IMG/VR virus record: IMGVR_UViG_3300022745_000089
Location: 1-38,769 of that record
DNA length: 38,769 nucleotides
Source of the DNA: a virus
Direction: 5' to 3' (one strand)
The notes under the pieces were generated by a model. That model was not told the DNA's origin, searched no databases, and worked only from the letters and a program-made list of their open reading frames with translations. A program made the translations under genes and the position numbers. Positions 1-6,253 of this stretch are shown here, one piece after another (position 1 is the stretch's first letter; each line of letters opens with the position of its first letter).

Positions 1-139
1 TACTAACTGCCCGCCTGTGATGTCCTTGGATAGGATGAGCACGTTAGAGAGGGAGCCGGGAACGTTGCCTTTATCAAAGTGATAGGGGATCGCAAAATTA
101 GTATTAAAATTTACAGTCTGGTATGGGCCCGGCATCCAT
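1..139. repeat. Terminal repeat, left copy
   Basis: Bases 1-126 are identical to 38631-38756. The next 13 bases (127-139 and 38757-38769) match except at three places: 127, 130 and 131. The repeat lies inside one reading frame that continues across the junction, so it is best read as assembly overlap of a circular or circularly permuted molecule. A physical short direct terminal repeat is possible but less likely, because the copies differ and would split a gene. Unique length is then 38,630 bp. Confidence 0.9.
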
Positions 140-576
140 CTCCAGTCGGCATTAACTTTGGACTCGACCCATGCCATGTCGCGCGCATACGCCTCCGGAA
201 ACGTCTCTCGATACATCCGATCGACATGCTGGTTAAAATCCATGAGTGGGGGGAGCATCTCCTTCTGATCGTGCGTCGGCCTAGAAAATCTACAGAAGCA
301 CGTCGACCTCGATGGGCTCGCGGGGAGCGTCCCGAAGACTGCGGCCCTGGTAGGTACGCCGTTAACACGCTTACTCATGGACATGTCGGCATTCTCGGCG
401 ATGTATCTCAGGCCATGGACCATAGACTCGGGGAGGATCTGATAGAGTAGTGCCGGCACTCCGTCGACATAGACGAGCGTATCTTCATCGATCACGGTCC
501 CCATCTGCTCCTCGGTTGGGACTTTGCCGATGAGAGTTTTGTCGGCGGGCTTATTTGTCAGATGTAGGATGCGCAT
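1..576 (-). CDS. TET/JBP-like 2-oxoglutarate/Fe(II) dioxygenase, N-terminal 192 residues (split at contig end)
   Basis: The frame opens at ATG 576-574, overlaps the end of the ParB-like gene by 26 nt, and runs off the left edge after codon 192 without a stop. Joined to 38630-38334 it gives a 290-residue protein. This part carries the first metal-binding motif HxD (H166-F-D168 in YHFDKGN), then the strand GSLSNVLIL and the turn ITGGQLV, a pattern typical of the TET/JBP branch of 2OG/Fe(II) oxygenases. The family hydroxylates the methyl group of 5-methylcytosine or thymine in DNA using Fe(II), O2 and 2-oxoglutarate. Residues 1-140 are not recognised. No DNA methyltransferase gene is visible, so the substrate is open: thymine, a host-made 5mC, or something else. 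Confidence 0.75.
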   Translation of the reverse strand, partial: MRILHLTNKPADKTLIGKVPTEEQMGTVIDEDTLVYVDGVPALLYQILPESMVHGLRYIAENADMSMSKRVNGVPTRAAVFGTLPASPSRSTCFCRFSRPTHDQKEMLPPLMDFNQHVDRMYRETFPEAYARDMAWVESKVNADWRWMPGPYQTVNFNTNFAIPYHFDKGNVPGSLSNVLILSKDITGGQLV

Positions 577-1171
577 AGTTTACTCCGATGAGATCGGCGA
601 TCAGGTGGCTATAGTTTTCAAAACCCTTCTCCTCGCACAGCGAGTCGAGTCTGCTCACGACATGGTCGTAGATATCGAGCGGGTAGACGACCTGTAGGTA
701 GCGCATGTCGTTGTTTAAAAAATTATCCAGCGCGGCGCCCTGATCCCCTCGAGCCGGAGGCCCTGCGTCGGACGGATCTAAACTAAAATCTTTTATCCCT
801 AGCAGATCTATATCAAAGTCCGGCCCTAGCTCCGGTAGGTCTAGATTAATCCCCGAGAGGTCGAGCTCGGCCCAGTCGGCGGTAGAGTTATCGGCGATCC
901 CGAACGCGTACTCGAGCTCCTCCGTCTCGAAGTCCTGATAGACCGCAGGGATTTTCTCGGCTCCCATTTTAAGCGCTGCCTCTAGCCTCCCGTGACCCGC
1001 TACTACGAGACCGCTACGGTTACTTACTACGACCGGCTGTCTAAATCCCTGATACTCGAACTGCTTTACGAGGTGCTCTATCTGCTCCTCGCTATGCTTA
1101 TTACGGTTCTTAGGGTTACGTTTTAACTGCTTCGGATCTACGAGGACGATATCTCGAGCGCGTATCTGCAT
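551..1171 (-). CDS. ParB-like N-terminal domain protein
   Basis: 206 residues. The ParB/sulfiredoxin-fold domain spans about residues 8-105: VDPKQLKRNPKNRNKHSEEQ, then GFRQPVVVSNRSGLVVAGHGRLEAALKMG split by the box-II-like motif GHGRLEAA, then an IADN motif. This GHGR/IADN form is typical of ParB domains attached to phage or plasmid DNA methylases, not of chromosome-segregation ParB, and no ParA is present. The C-terminal 60 residues look like a separate small helical unit. The SD (taggagg, 8 nt before ATG 1171-1169) is strong. It is first in a two-gene operon with the TET/JBP-like oxygenase, which overlaps it by 26 nt, so a shared role in DNA modification is the favoured inference. Nuclease, nucleotide-binding and kinase activities are all known within this fold. 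Confidence 0.8.
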   Translation of the reverse strand: MQIRARDIVLVDPKQLKRNPKNRNKHSEEQIEHLVKQFEYQGFRQPVVVSNRSGLVVAGHGRLEAALKMGAEKIPAVYQDFETEELEYAFGIADNSTADWAELDLSGINLDLPELGPDFDIDLLGIKDFSLDPSDAGPPARGDQGAALDNFLNNDMRYLQVVYPLDIYDHVVSRLDSLCEEKGFENYSHLIADLIGVNYAHPTSDK

Positions 1172-1195
1172 GGCTAGGGCCTCCTATGCGAGCTA

Positions 1196-1224
1196 TCTAA
1201 ACCCGACGCTACCCGCCGTGCCAA
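1196..1224 (-). promoter_or_regulatory. Possible sigma70-type promoter for the ParB/oxygenase operon
   Basis: On the minus strand TTGGCA (1224-1219, 5/6 to the -35 consensus) is followed after 17 nt by TTTAGA (1201-1196, a poor -10 with 3/6). It lies 25 nt upstream of the ParB start codon, in a 203-nt divergent intergenic region (1172-1374). The weak -10 makes this only a candidate. No convincing plus-strand promoter was seen in the same spacer. Confidence 0.25.
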
Positions 1225-1374
1225 GATCTACTTTACAGGTCGGAGCTAGGCGAGAGAGTTTAGTCGAGCGACGCTAGCCCGGCGGCCCTAACTCTCGGTT
1301 GGGATTCGCCTCTTAACGAGAGATCAGCGCCACCGGGCCGGCAGAGCGTTAACTTAAACGAGGCGAGTACCTAA

Positions 1375-1545
1375 ATGGCTAAACCCAAAGCTCCAAAATT
1401 TAGAGTCTGGATGCGCATCGCAGACGCAGAGATCTTTATGGCTGTATCCTTAACCCCGAGATCCTGGGCCGTCGGTCGTCTCGACCGGATCACGAGCAGG
1501 CCGGATCATAAACGTAAAGACTATATCGACCTGGGTCCGCTATGA
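1375..1545 (+). CDS. Hypothetical small basic protein (56 aa)
   Basis: A short frame from ATG 1375 to TGA 1543-1545 that overlaps the next gene by 4 nt (ATGA at 1542-1545), which supports its reality through translational coupling. The product begins MAKPKAPKFRVW, is rich in Lys and Arg, has a central AEIFMAVSLTPRSWAV stretch that could form a small beta sheet, and has no cysteines or membrane segment. Upstream, gaggcgag is a weak ribosome site. It is first in a four-gene chain (1375-2867). No family is recognised. Small basic phage early proteins often bind nucleic acid or host proteins, but nothing here proves that. Confidence 0.6.
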   Translation: MAKPKAPKFRVWMRIADAEIFMAVSLTPRSWAVGRLDRITSRPDHKRKDYIDLGPL

Positions 1546-2222
1546 ATGTTGAAGAAATTTTAGCAAATTATGATCTCAAAAGCGGCGCGCACAAGAGTCT
1601 AGATGAAGGCGCGTGCATTATGGAGCTTGTCAGTTACGTCGCAAACGAGCCATGGAGCGACCATCCACAGTGCGCGTGCCCGATCCTCACAGAGTATGCG
1701 ATTCGGTTAAATGATAGATTTAATGACGAGCACAGGCAGTTACTCAAGCCGATGATTTTAAAGCTTCTAAACTCTCGTGTTAACAATCCGACGCAAGTGG
1801 CTCGCAAGCGCTTGATTCGTTGGCGGTATATCACGCACACATACCCAATGATTCTGGATTGCTGGAGGCTAACCGAACACGCAGAAAAGCTGCGCACCTT
1901 TGAGAACACGCTAGAGAGCATGGCTGAGGCTAAAAAATATCTCGACGAGAATCGCAAAACGATTCGAACCAACGCCTCCGCCGCCTACGCCGCCGCCTAC
2001 GCCTACGCCTACGCCTACGCCTACGCCGACGCCTACGCCGACGCCTACGCCTACGCCTACGCCGACGCCTACGCCGACGCCTACGCCTACGCCTACGCCT
2101 ACGCCTACGCCTACGCCGACGCCTACGCCGACGCCTACGCCGCCGCCTTTCGTGCCCGCGTAGTCGAGTCGGCGATTGAGACGCTTAGACTTGCGGCAGA
2201 GCTGAGGGTTGAGCAGATATGA
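1542..2222 (+). CDS. Hypothetical protein with Ala-Tyr/Ala-Asp dipeptide repeat (226 aa)
   Basis: Residues 1-144 form a helical, globular-looking domain with several Cys, Trp and Arg residues and no recognised family. Residues 145-202 are an almost pure alternation of Ala with Tyr, Asp or Ala, encoded by GCC-TAC and GCC-GAC hexamers. The last 24 residues are helical (ESAIETLRLAAELRVEQI). Alternating A-Y/A-D tracts occur in assorted uncharacterised phage proteins, but I know of no assigned function. The gene overlaps both neighbours by 4 nt. Its codon choice (GAA, CGC, AAA) differs from the structural genes, suggesting separate acquisition. Length variation of the repeat would stay in frame because the unit is 6 nt. 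Confidence 0.8.
   Translation: MNVEEILANYDLKSGAHKSLDEGACIMELVSYVANEPWSDHPQCACPILTEYAIRLNDRFNDEHRQLLKPMILKLLNSRVNNPTQVARKRLIRWRYITHTYPMILDCWRLTEHAEKLRTFENTLESMAEAKKYLDENRKTIRTNASAAYAAAYAYAYAYAYADAYADAYAYAYADAYADAYAYAYAYAYAYADAYADAYAAAFRARVVESAIETLRLAAELRVEQI
1974..2147 (+). repeat. Hexanucleotide tandem repeat (GCCTAC/GCCGAC)
   Basis: 58 codons (29 hexamers) of GCC followed by TAC, GAC or GCC, with one TCC near the start. There is higher-order structure: blocks of the type A-Y-A-D-A-Y-A-D-A-Y recur three times, separated by runs of A-Y of different length, as expected from slippage or unequal recombination. The complementary strand reads as an uninterrupted Gly-Val repeat, which is a by-product of the repeat and not a gene. 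Confidence 0.97.
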
Positions 2223-2422
2223 ATGCATTAGATCAGGTGAGAGATTATATAGCTCAGGGTGGGGCTGCGATCGTGTTAACGCCTGAGCAGTTCTCACAGT
2301 ATCAAGCTTTAAAGAGCGAGTGCTTGAGGTTGAGGCTCGAGAACGAGAAGCTTAACGCGCAGATTGCAGCCGTCTATGCAGTGATTGGGAAGCCTACAGT
2401 GCGGGGGTTGAATGATGAGTGA
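2219..2422 (+). CDS. Hypothetical coiled-coil protein (67 aa)
   Basis: Starts at ATG 2219, overlapping the stop of the repeat protein gene by 4 nt (ATGA). Residues 24-55 (PEQFSQYQALKSECLRLRLE and onward) have heptad spacing of Leu, Ala and Ile suited to a short coiled coil. The type is common among small early phage proteins and has no assigned activity. Reading overlaps the following gene by 11 nt, so the cluster is probably translated in series. No membrane segment, metal-binding motif or known domain is visible. Confidence 0.65.
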   Translation: MNALDQVRDYIAQGGAAIVLTPEQFSQYQALKSECLRLRLENEKLNAQIAAVYAVIGKPTVRGLNDE

Positions 2423-2867
2423 CGACACGTCAAAGCCCGCCGAGACTGCGCGGGGGTGGTGGATATGGCTGAACCCGAGTCTAGTTGGGGGTAATCTTCG
2501 AAGGTATGAAGCTTATAATAAAATGCCGACGTTTAATGCAGATCAAATTCCTTTTGTTAAAGTCGTCGAGTATTCCGCCCTCGAGCAAGCCAACGCTCGC
2601 ATTGCGGAGCTGGAAAAATGGCTCGACACAAAATCCGAAGTTAACCGAGTTTTTGAAGATTGTATCGCGGAGCTTAAAACTAAACTCGCCAAGCAGCAGG
2701 CCATCATTGAGTGCTATGAGAAGGCGCTTAACCAGATACACGACTATCCATTGAATGATAAAATTCGCGTATCCCTATTTATGGCTACTATAGCAGAAGA
2801 AGCCCTCGCCGAGGCCGGTGGTATCTCGGGCGGTGGGACGCCCATGCCCTGTCCTAGTAACGACTAG
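2412..2867 (+). CDS. Hypothetical coiled-coil protein (151 aa)
   Basis: Begins at ATG 2412 (a second ATG follows at once) inside the end of the 67-aa gene. The N-terminal half has a Trp-rich segment (ARGWWIWLNPSLVGG). Residues 54-105 (SALEQANARIAELEKWLDTK and onward) form a clear coiled coil, and the tail ends in a Gly/Pro-rich stretch. It resembles the many small phage proteins with an ALEQANARIAELE-type helix whose roles are unknown. Last gene of the accessory chain. A short hairpin covers its stop codon. Base composition in 2500-2790 is more AT-rich than the fibre genes next to it. Confidence 0.65.
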   Translation: MMSDDTSKPAETARGWWIWLNPSLVGGNLRRYEAYNKMPTFNADQIPFVKVVEYSALEQANARIAELEKWLDTKSEVNRVFEDCIAELKTKLAKQQAIIECYEKALNQIHDYPLNDKIRVSLFMATIAEEALAEAGGISGGGTPMPCPSND

Positions 2868-2869
2868 GA
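2852..2869 (+). terminator. Hairpin at the end of the accessory gene chain
   Basis: TCCTAGT (2852-2858), loop AACG, ACTAGGA (2863-2869): a perfect 7-bp stem spanning the stop codon. No T-run follows, so if it ends transcription it does so weakly. It could instead protect the 3' end of the mRNA. Confidence 0.35.
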
Positions 2870-2961
2870 TAAGCCTAGACTCCCGTCTTGATAATGTAGT
2901 TGACCCGACTCTAAACTATCCGTGAAATCGATCTAAAGAATATACCAGCCCTGGGGGACCC

Positions 2962-4647
2962 GTGATCAGACTTTTACCTTTAGCCTTATTAGCTATGCAG
3001 GTTAGCGCTACACAGATCACTACGAAGAACATCGCCGATAGCGCGGTGACTACTAATAAGATCGCAGCCGCAGCCGTGACCGGAGCTAAGATCGACTCCG
3101 CTACGATAACGGGTTCTAACATCGCAGGTACTACGATTACCGCAGCGAATATAGCTAACGCTACGATCACTGGGACGCAGGTCGCCAGTGCCACGATCAC
3201 CGGAGCTAACATAGCCGGGACGACTATCACCGGCACCAATATCGCAGCATCTACGATCGATCTCACTACTAAGGTGACCGGCGTATTGCCGATTGCGAAC
3301 GGCGGTACTAACTCCTCGGCCGTCTTAAATAACAACCGAGTGATCACCTCGAGCGGTTCGGCTTTAGTTGAGGCCGCAGCGATTACGGCTAACCGAGCCC
3401 TTATCTCTGATACGAACGGCATCCCTACGCAGTCGGCCGTTACCTCAACCGAGCTAGGCTTTGTTAGTGGCGCGACGGCGAATCTGCAGGGTCAGATTAC
3501 GGCGATTAGCTTATCGGCTTCGAGCTCTCAGGAGATTACTAACTGCTCGATCGCTACCTCGGTCGCAGCCAACGCTTTAACGATTAGCCTTAAAGATAGC
3601 ACCGGTGCGGACCCGACCGTAAGCTCTCCCTGTAAGCTAGGCTTTAGAAACCCTACGTCTGCGACTGGTACTTACTCGCAGGTCTTAACATCGGCCGCTC
3701 TCTCCGTAGTCGTTAGCTCAGGCTCGACGCTCGGATGTACTAGCGCGGTTCAGTGTAACCTTTACGTTTACGCGGTTAACAACGCAGGCACCGTAGTCTT
3801 AGGCGTCGGTAGCGATCTCCTCCTCGACGAGGGTAGCGTGCAATCGAGTACGGCCGAGGGCGGTGCGGGCGCTGCCGACTCTGCTCAAGTTATGTACACA
3901 ACCGCAGCTCAGACCTCGAAGGCCGTAAGACAGATCGGACGAATTAAAATCACTGAGACCACGGCCGGCACCTGGGCCTCTAACTCGACTGAGATCTCAA
4001 ACGTGCCTTTTAAATTACTTAAGCCCGTTACGATCCAAAAGTTTACAACCGGCTCTAGCACCTACACGACCCCTCCGGGCGTCTCATGGATTAAGGTCCG
4101 TATCGTAGGTGGCGGTGGTGGTGGCGGAGGTACGGGTACCGCTGGTGCGACTGCCGGTGGCGCTGGCGGTGCGACTACTTTTGGCACCTCGCTTCTTACT
4201 GCTAACGGTGGTAGCGGAGGCGGTGTTAACGGAGGCGTCGGCGGTGCCGGAGGTACTGCGACCGTCGCGAGCCCTGCAATTGGTCTATCCGTCGATGGTG
4301 CAACGGGTGGGCCAGGCAGTCAGACTAATTTGAACGTCGGTACTGGCTACGGTGGCGTATCGTTCCTAGGTGGTGGTGGAGCTCCGGGCTCGGCCGGTAC
4401 TGCCGGTGGCGCCGCTCGTACTAACTCCGGTAGCGGTGGCTCAGGCGCAGCCGGTAACGCGGCCTCCTTTGGCGCGGCCGGTGGTGGTGGTGCTGGAGGT
4501 TTTGTCGAGGCGATTATCCAAAGCCCGAGCGCTACCTATGCCTACGCCGTCGGAGCGGCCGGAACTGCTGGCGGCGCGGGTACCTCAGGCGCAGCCGGTG
4601 GAGCCGGTGGTGCTGGCGTTATAATCGTCGAAGAATATTATCAGTAG
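2962..4647 (+). CDS. Fibre/adhesin-like protein with signal-peptide-like start and glycine-rich C-terminus (561 aa)
   Basis: Starts at GTG 2962 after gggggaccc. Residues 1-16 look like a secretion signal: Arg3, a hydrophobic core LLPLALLAM, and V-S-A before position 17. Residues 17-105 are near-repeats of the type TITGxNIAGTTIT, with Ile/Thr at regular positions as in a beta-helix. Next comes PIANGGTNSS, the motif common in phage tail fibres. Residues about 370-561 start with a TTPPGVSWIKVRIVGGGGGG element and continue as a Gly/Ala-rich domain ending VIIVEEYYQ, the arrangement of glycine-rich fibre tips. It probably contacts the host surface. A signal peptide is unexpected for a virion protein, so an exported host-cell-surface role is an alternative. 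Confidence 0.75.
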   Translation: MIRLLPLALLAMQVSATQITTKNIADSAVTTNKIAAAAVTGAKIDSATITGSNIAGTTITAANIANATITGTQVASATITGANIAGTTITGTNIAASTIDLTTKVTGVLPIANGGTNSSAVLNNNRVITSSGSALVEAAAITANRALISDTNGIPTQSAVTSTELGFVSGATANLQGQITAISLSASSSQEITNCSIATSVAANALTISLKDSTGADPTVSSPCKLGFRNPTSATGTYSQVLTSAALSVVVSSGSTLGCTSAVQCNLYVYAVNNAGTVVLGVGSDLLLDEGSVQSSTAEGGAGAADSAQVMYTTAAQTSKAVRQIGRIKITETTAGTWASNSTEISNVPFKLLKPVTIQKFTTGSSTYTTPPGVSWIKVRIVGGGGGGGGTGTAGATAGGAGGATTFGTSLLTANGGSGGGVNGGVGGAGGTATVASPAIGLSVDGATGGPGSQTNLNVGTGYGGVSFLGGGGAPGSAGTAGGAARTNSGSGGSGAAGNAASFGAAGGGGAGGFVEAIIQSPSATYAYAVGAAGTAGGAGTSGAAGGAGGAGVIIVEEYYQ

Positions 4648-4652
4648 GGAGT

Positions 4653-4904
4653 ATGAGCCCTCGAGAGATTAGAGAGCTAACGCCGAGCCAGAGAGAGGTC
4701 TTTGGCTTAATGATCCTAGGCCTCTCTAATCTCGAGATCTCGACTCGCCTTTACGGCCGACCTGATCAGGCTAAGCGGGTAAAGTTTCATGTAACGAATA
4801 TCCTAAAGCACTTCTCGGTACCGACTAGACTCAAGCTCGTCGTAAAGTATTATCAAACTAGGTACCAACTCCCTGGCGGTTCGAATGACTTCTTCAACTG
4901 GTGA
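4653..4904 (+). CDS. Small LuxR/GerE-type HTH protein (83 aa)
   Basis: Starts at ATG 4653, 5 nt after the fibre gene stop, with gggag as SD. Residues 8-68 match the GerE helix-turn-helix: LTPSQREVF, then LGLSNLEISTRLYG, then VKFHVTNILKHFSVPTR, close to the family pattern LTxREREVL, GxSNKEIA, VKxHVxNIxxKL. The usual spacing between the two DNA-binding helices is lengthened by a few residues (YGRPDQAKRVKFHV). There is no receiver or ligand-binding domain, so it is a stand-alone DNA-binding unit, probably a transcription regulator. Its place between fibre and structural genes is unusual. The next gene overlaps it by 20 nt. Confidence 0.8.
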   Translation: MSPREIRELTPSQREVFGLMILGLSNLEISTRLYGRPDQAKRVKFHVTNILKHFSVPTRLKLVVKYYQTRYQLPGGSNDFFNW

Positions 4905-5136
4905 CGACCCACATCCGATACTCCCGCGCCCTCACTGCCCGACCTGCGAGGCCTTTAACCGGATAGCTCGCGATCTAAAGGCCTTAAACGCCGCCTCGTT
5001 CGCTCAAAACAACTTACTGACCTATAAGCTTAGGGAGATAAAGAAGCGCCTTAACGAGGCTCGTAGGGCTTTAGATAAGGTGGCCGGATCTTTAGATGAA
5101 GGGCACCCGCCCGAGACTAGCTCGAGCGGGCTCTAG
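4885..5136 (+). CDS. Hypothetical protein with CxxC and helical region (83 aa)
   Basis: Starts at ATG 4885 inside the end of the LuxR-type gene. The product has HCPTCEAFNR (residues 18-27), a single CxxC that could bind metal only as a dimer or with the nearby His. It continues with a charged helix (LTYKLREIKKRLNEARRALDKV) with coiled-coil spacing and ends in a short Ser-rich tail. No family is recognised. Its last codons contain a strong hairpin (5106-5130), which marks the end of the transcription unit. Confidence 0.55.
   Translation: MTSSTGDDPHPILPRPHCPTCEAFNRIARDLKALNAASFAQNNLLTYKLREIKKRLNEARRALDKVAGSLDEGHPPETSSSGL
5106..5130 (+). terminator. Terminator-like hairpin inside the 3' end of a gene
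   Basis: CCCGCCCGAG (5106-5115), loop ACTAG, CTCGAGCGGG (5121-5130): a 10-bp stem with one mismatch, just before the stop at 5134-5136. A poor T-rich stretch follows (ctctagtttgg). It sits before a convergent minus-strand gene, a sensible site for termination. Confidence 0.5.
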
Positions 5137-5221
5137 TTTGGATATCACCCTGCGATGTGCCGTCAACAGAGCAACGTGGAAATGGGATGTTTATATTCCC
5201 GCACGCAGGCTCAATCGGTGT

Positions 5222-5494
5222 CTAGTGTTTCTTATCGTCGGGTAGGGTTTTAAGCGGCGGCAGTACCTTAGACGGGGAGTCGATCTCCGCCTGGACCCGC
5301 TCCATAACCTCGAGCATGTCGTCGGCCACGGCTAGGTTATTAAACTCTAGCCCTACGTACTTAAAGCCCGACTCGTCCTTAAGCTTTAGAATCACTCGCT
5401 GTGAGTGAGGGTCTTTTGCCCGCCCGTCGGGCTGCTGATAAACGACCGCGACCACGTTAAAATAGATATCCCCAGACTTCTTCACAGTGCTCAT
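5222..5494 (-). CDS. Hypothetical protein (90 aa)
   Basis: A lone minus-strand gene between two plus-strand blocks, from ATG 5494-5492. The product (MSTVKKSGDIYFNVVAVVYQ...) alternates strands and short turns (SQRVILKLKDES, GFKYVGLEFNNL) and ends in a helix with a charged tail, so it is probably a small soluble alpha/beta protein. No motif identifies it. The SD is weak. Codon use matches the phage. Its isolation and orientation suggest a separately expressed (moron-like) gene. Confidence 0.55.
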   Translation of the reverse strand: MSTVKKSGDIYFNVVAVVYQQPDGRAKDPHSQRVILKLKDESGFKYVGLEFNNLAVADDMLEVMERVQAEIDSPSKVLPPLKTLPDDKKH

Positions 5495-5611
5495 AAAGAG
5501 ATAATCGCACTCACCTCGGCCTAAGATCAGGCAAAGATTTAGTCGGAGCCTCGCTGCGTTATAGTCTGGGTCTATTGAGCTCGAACCTAAAAGCGGACAA
5601 TATAGAGGGTA

Positions 5612-5884
5612 ATGTCTTCATTCAGATCGCCTCTACTCATGGACTCCGATAGCCAGTACCTAGGGAATAGCCCTGGCGCTGACGGTCGTGGTCGTCTGCA
5701 TACACTCTCGCAGTCCTCGGGCACGATCCTCGACGGCGTTACCTACGATGAGATCGAGGCCGCCTACCCCGACTCGATTACCGAGGTCTATACCTATAAG
5801 CTCCTCACCGTAACTCAGGCTATAATCACGGTCGTCTATACGAGCTCGGCTAAGGATCTAATCACTAGCGTGGTGCGGTCTTGA
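5612..5884 (+). CDS. Hypothetical small virion-associated protein (90 aa)
   Basis: Opens a plus-strand block after a 117-nt spacer. SD gagggt lies close to ATG 5612. The product contains GVTYDEIEAAYPDSITEVYTYK and a beta-rich C-terminus (AIITVVYTSSAKDLITSVVR). Its end overlaps the next start by 4 nt (TTGA). Small proteins of this type often precede fibre genes in siphoviruses, so a tail or fibre attachment role is likely but not shown by any motif. Confidence 0.55.
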   Translation: MSSFRSPLLMDSDSQYLGNSPGADGRGRLHTLSQSSGTILDGVTYDEIEAAYPDSITEVYTYKLLTVTQAIITVVYTSSAKDLITSVVRS

Positions 5885-6234
5885 GCTACAGGTTTAACCC
5901 GTTTACCGGCAACCTAGACCTAGTCGGCTCCGGTGGCTCCTCAAGCCCGGATAACTTTAGCTACCAGGTGATTAGATCCTCGGCCGTCGTGGAGATCCCT
6001 TTAGGTCAGGAGATGCTCGTCTCTGAGGGCGTACAGATCGACGGCGAGCTAGTGCTAAACGGCGTCTTAACTATTCTAGACCTAACGCCAGATAGCGTTT
6101 GTCCTCTAAACCCCGTCCCCTCCGGACGTAAGCTATCCGTATTTGCCTCGGAGCAATGCCTCATTTACGATGAACTGATAATCGACGGCGAGGTTTTTAA
6201 CGACGGCCAGATTATCCTACTGCCAGCGAGCTAA
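5881..6234 (+). CDS. Hypothetical tail/fibre-associated protein (117 aa)
   Basis: Starts at TTG 5881, coupled to the previous stop (TTGA). The first residues, MSYRFNPFTGNLDLVG, match a short motif (FNPFTGxLDLV) found at the N-terminus of many small phage proteins encoded beside tail fibre genes. The rest (QVIRSSAVVEIPLGQEMLVS and onward) is a beta-rich domain with a repeated I-D-G-E-L-V-L-N-G type pattern like a small single-stranded beta-helix. Probably part of or next to the fibre. The function is inferred from position. Confidence 0.6.
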   Translation: MSYRFNPFTGNLDLVGSGGSSSPDNFSYQVIRSSAVVEIPLGQEMLVSEGVQIDGELVLNGVLTILDLTPDSVCPLNPVPSGRKLSVFASEQCLIYDELIIDGEVFNDGQIILLPAS

Positions 6235-6253
6235 CCCATAGGGAGCCCTACCG

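Noticed and set aside
1-139. True physical direct terminal repeat of the virion DNA
   Set aside because: The copies are not identical and lie within one continuous gene. Assembly overlap of a circular map explains both better, though end sequencing would settle it.
551-1171. ParB as part of a plasmid-like partition system (phage-plasmid)
   Set aside because: No ParA ATPase, no replication initiator and no parS-like array next to the gene. Its sequence type matches ParB domains linked to DNA-modifying enzymes.
1974-2147. Repeat array that could be mistaken for CRISPR
   Set aside because: The unit is 6 nt with no spacers and is fully coding.
1911-2297. Minus-strand reading frame of a long Gly-Val repeat
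   Set aside because: It is the complement of the Ala-Tyr/Asp repeat on the plus strand. It has no ribosome site, and the plus-strand gene is coupled to both neighbours by 4-nt overlaps.
5575-5606. Promoter before the 90-aa gene at 5612 (TTGAGC ... TATAGA)
   Set aside because: Spacing is 20 nt for the better -10 match and the -10 would overlap the ribosome site. Not convincing.
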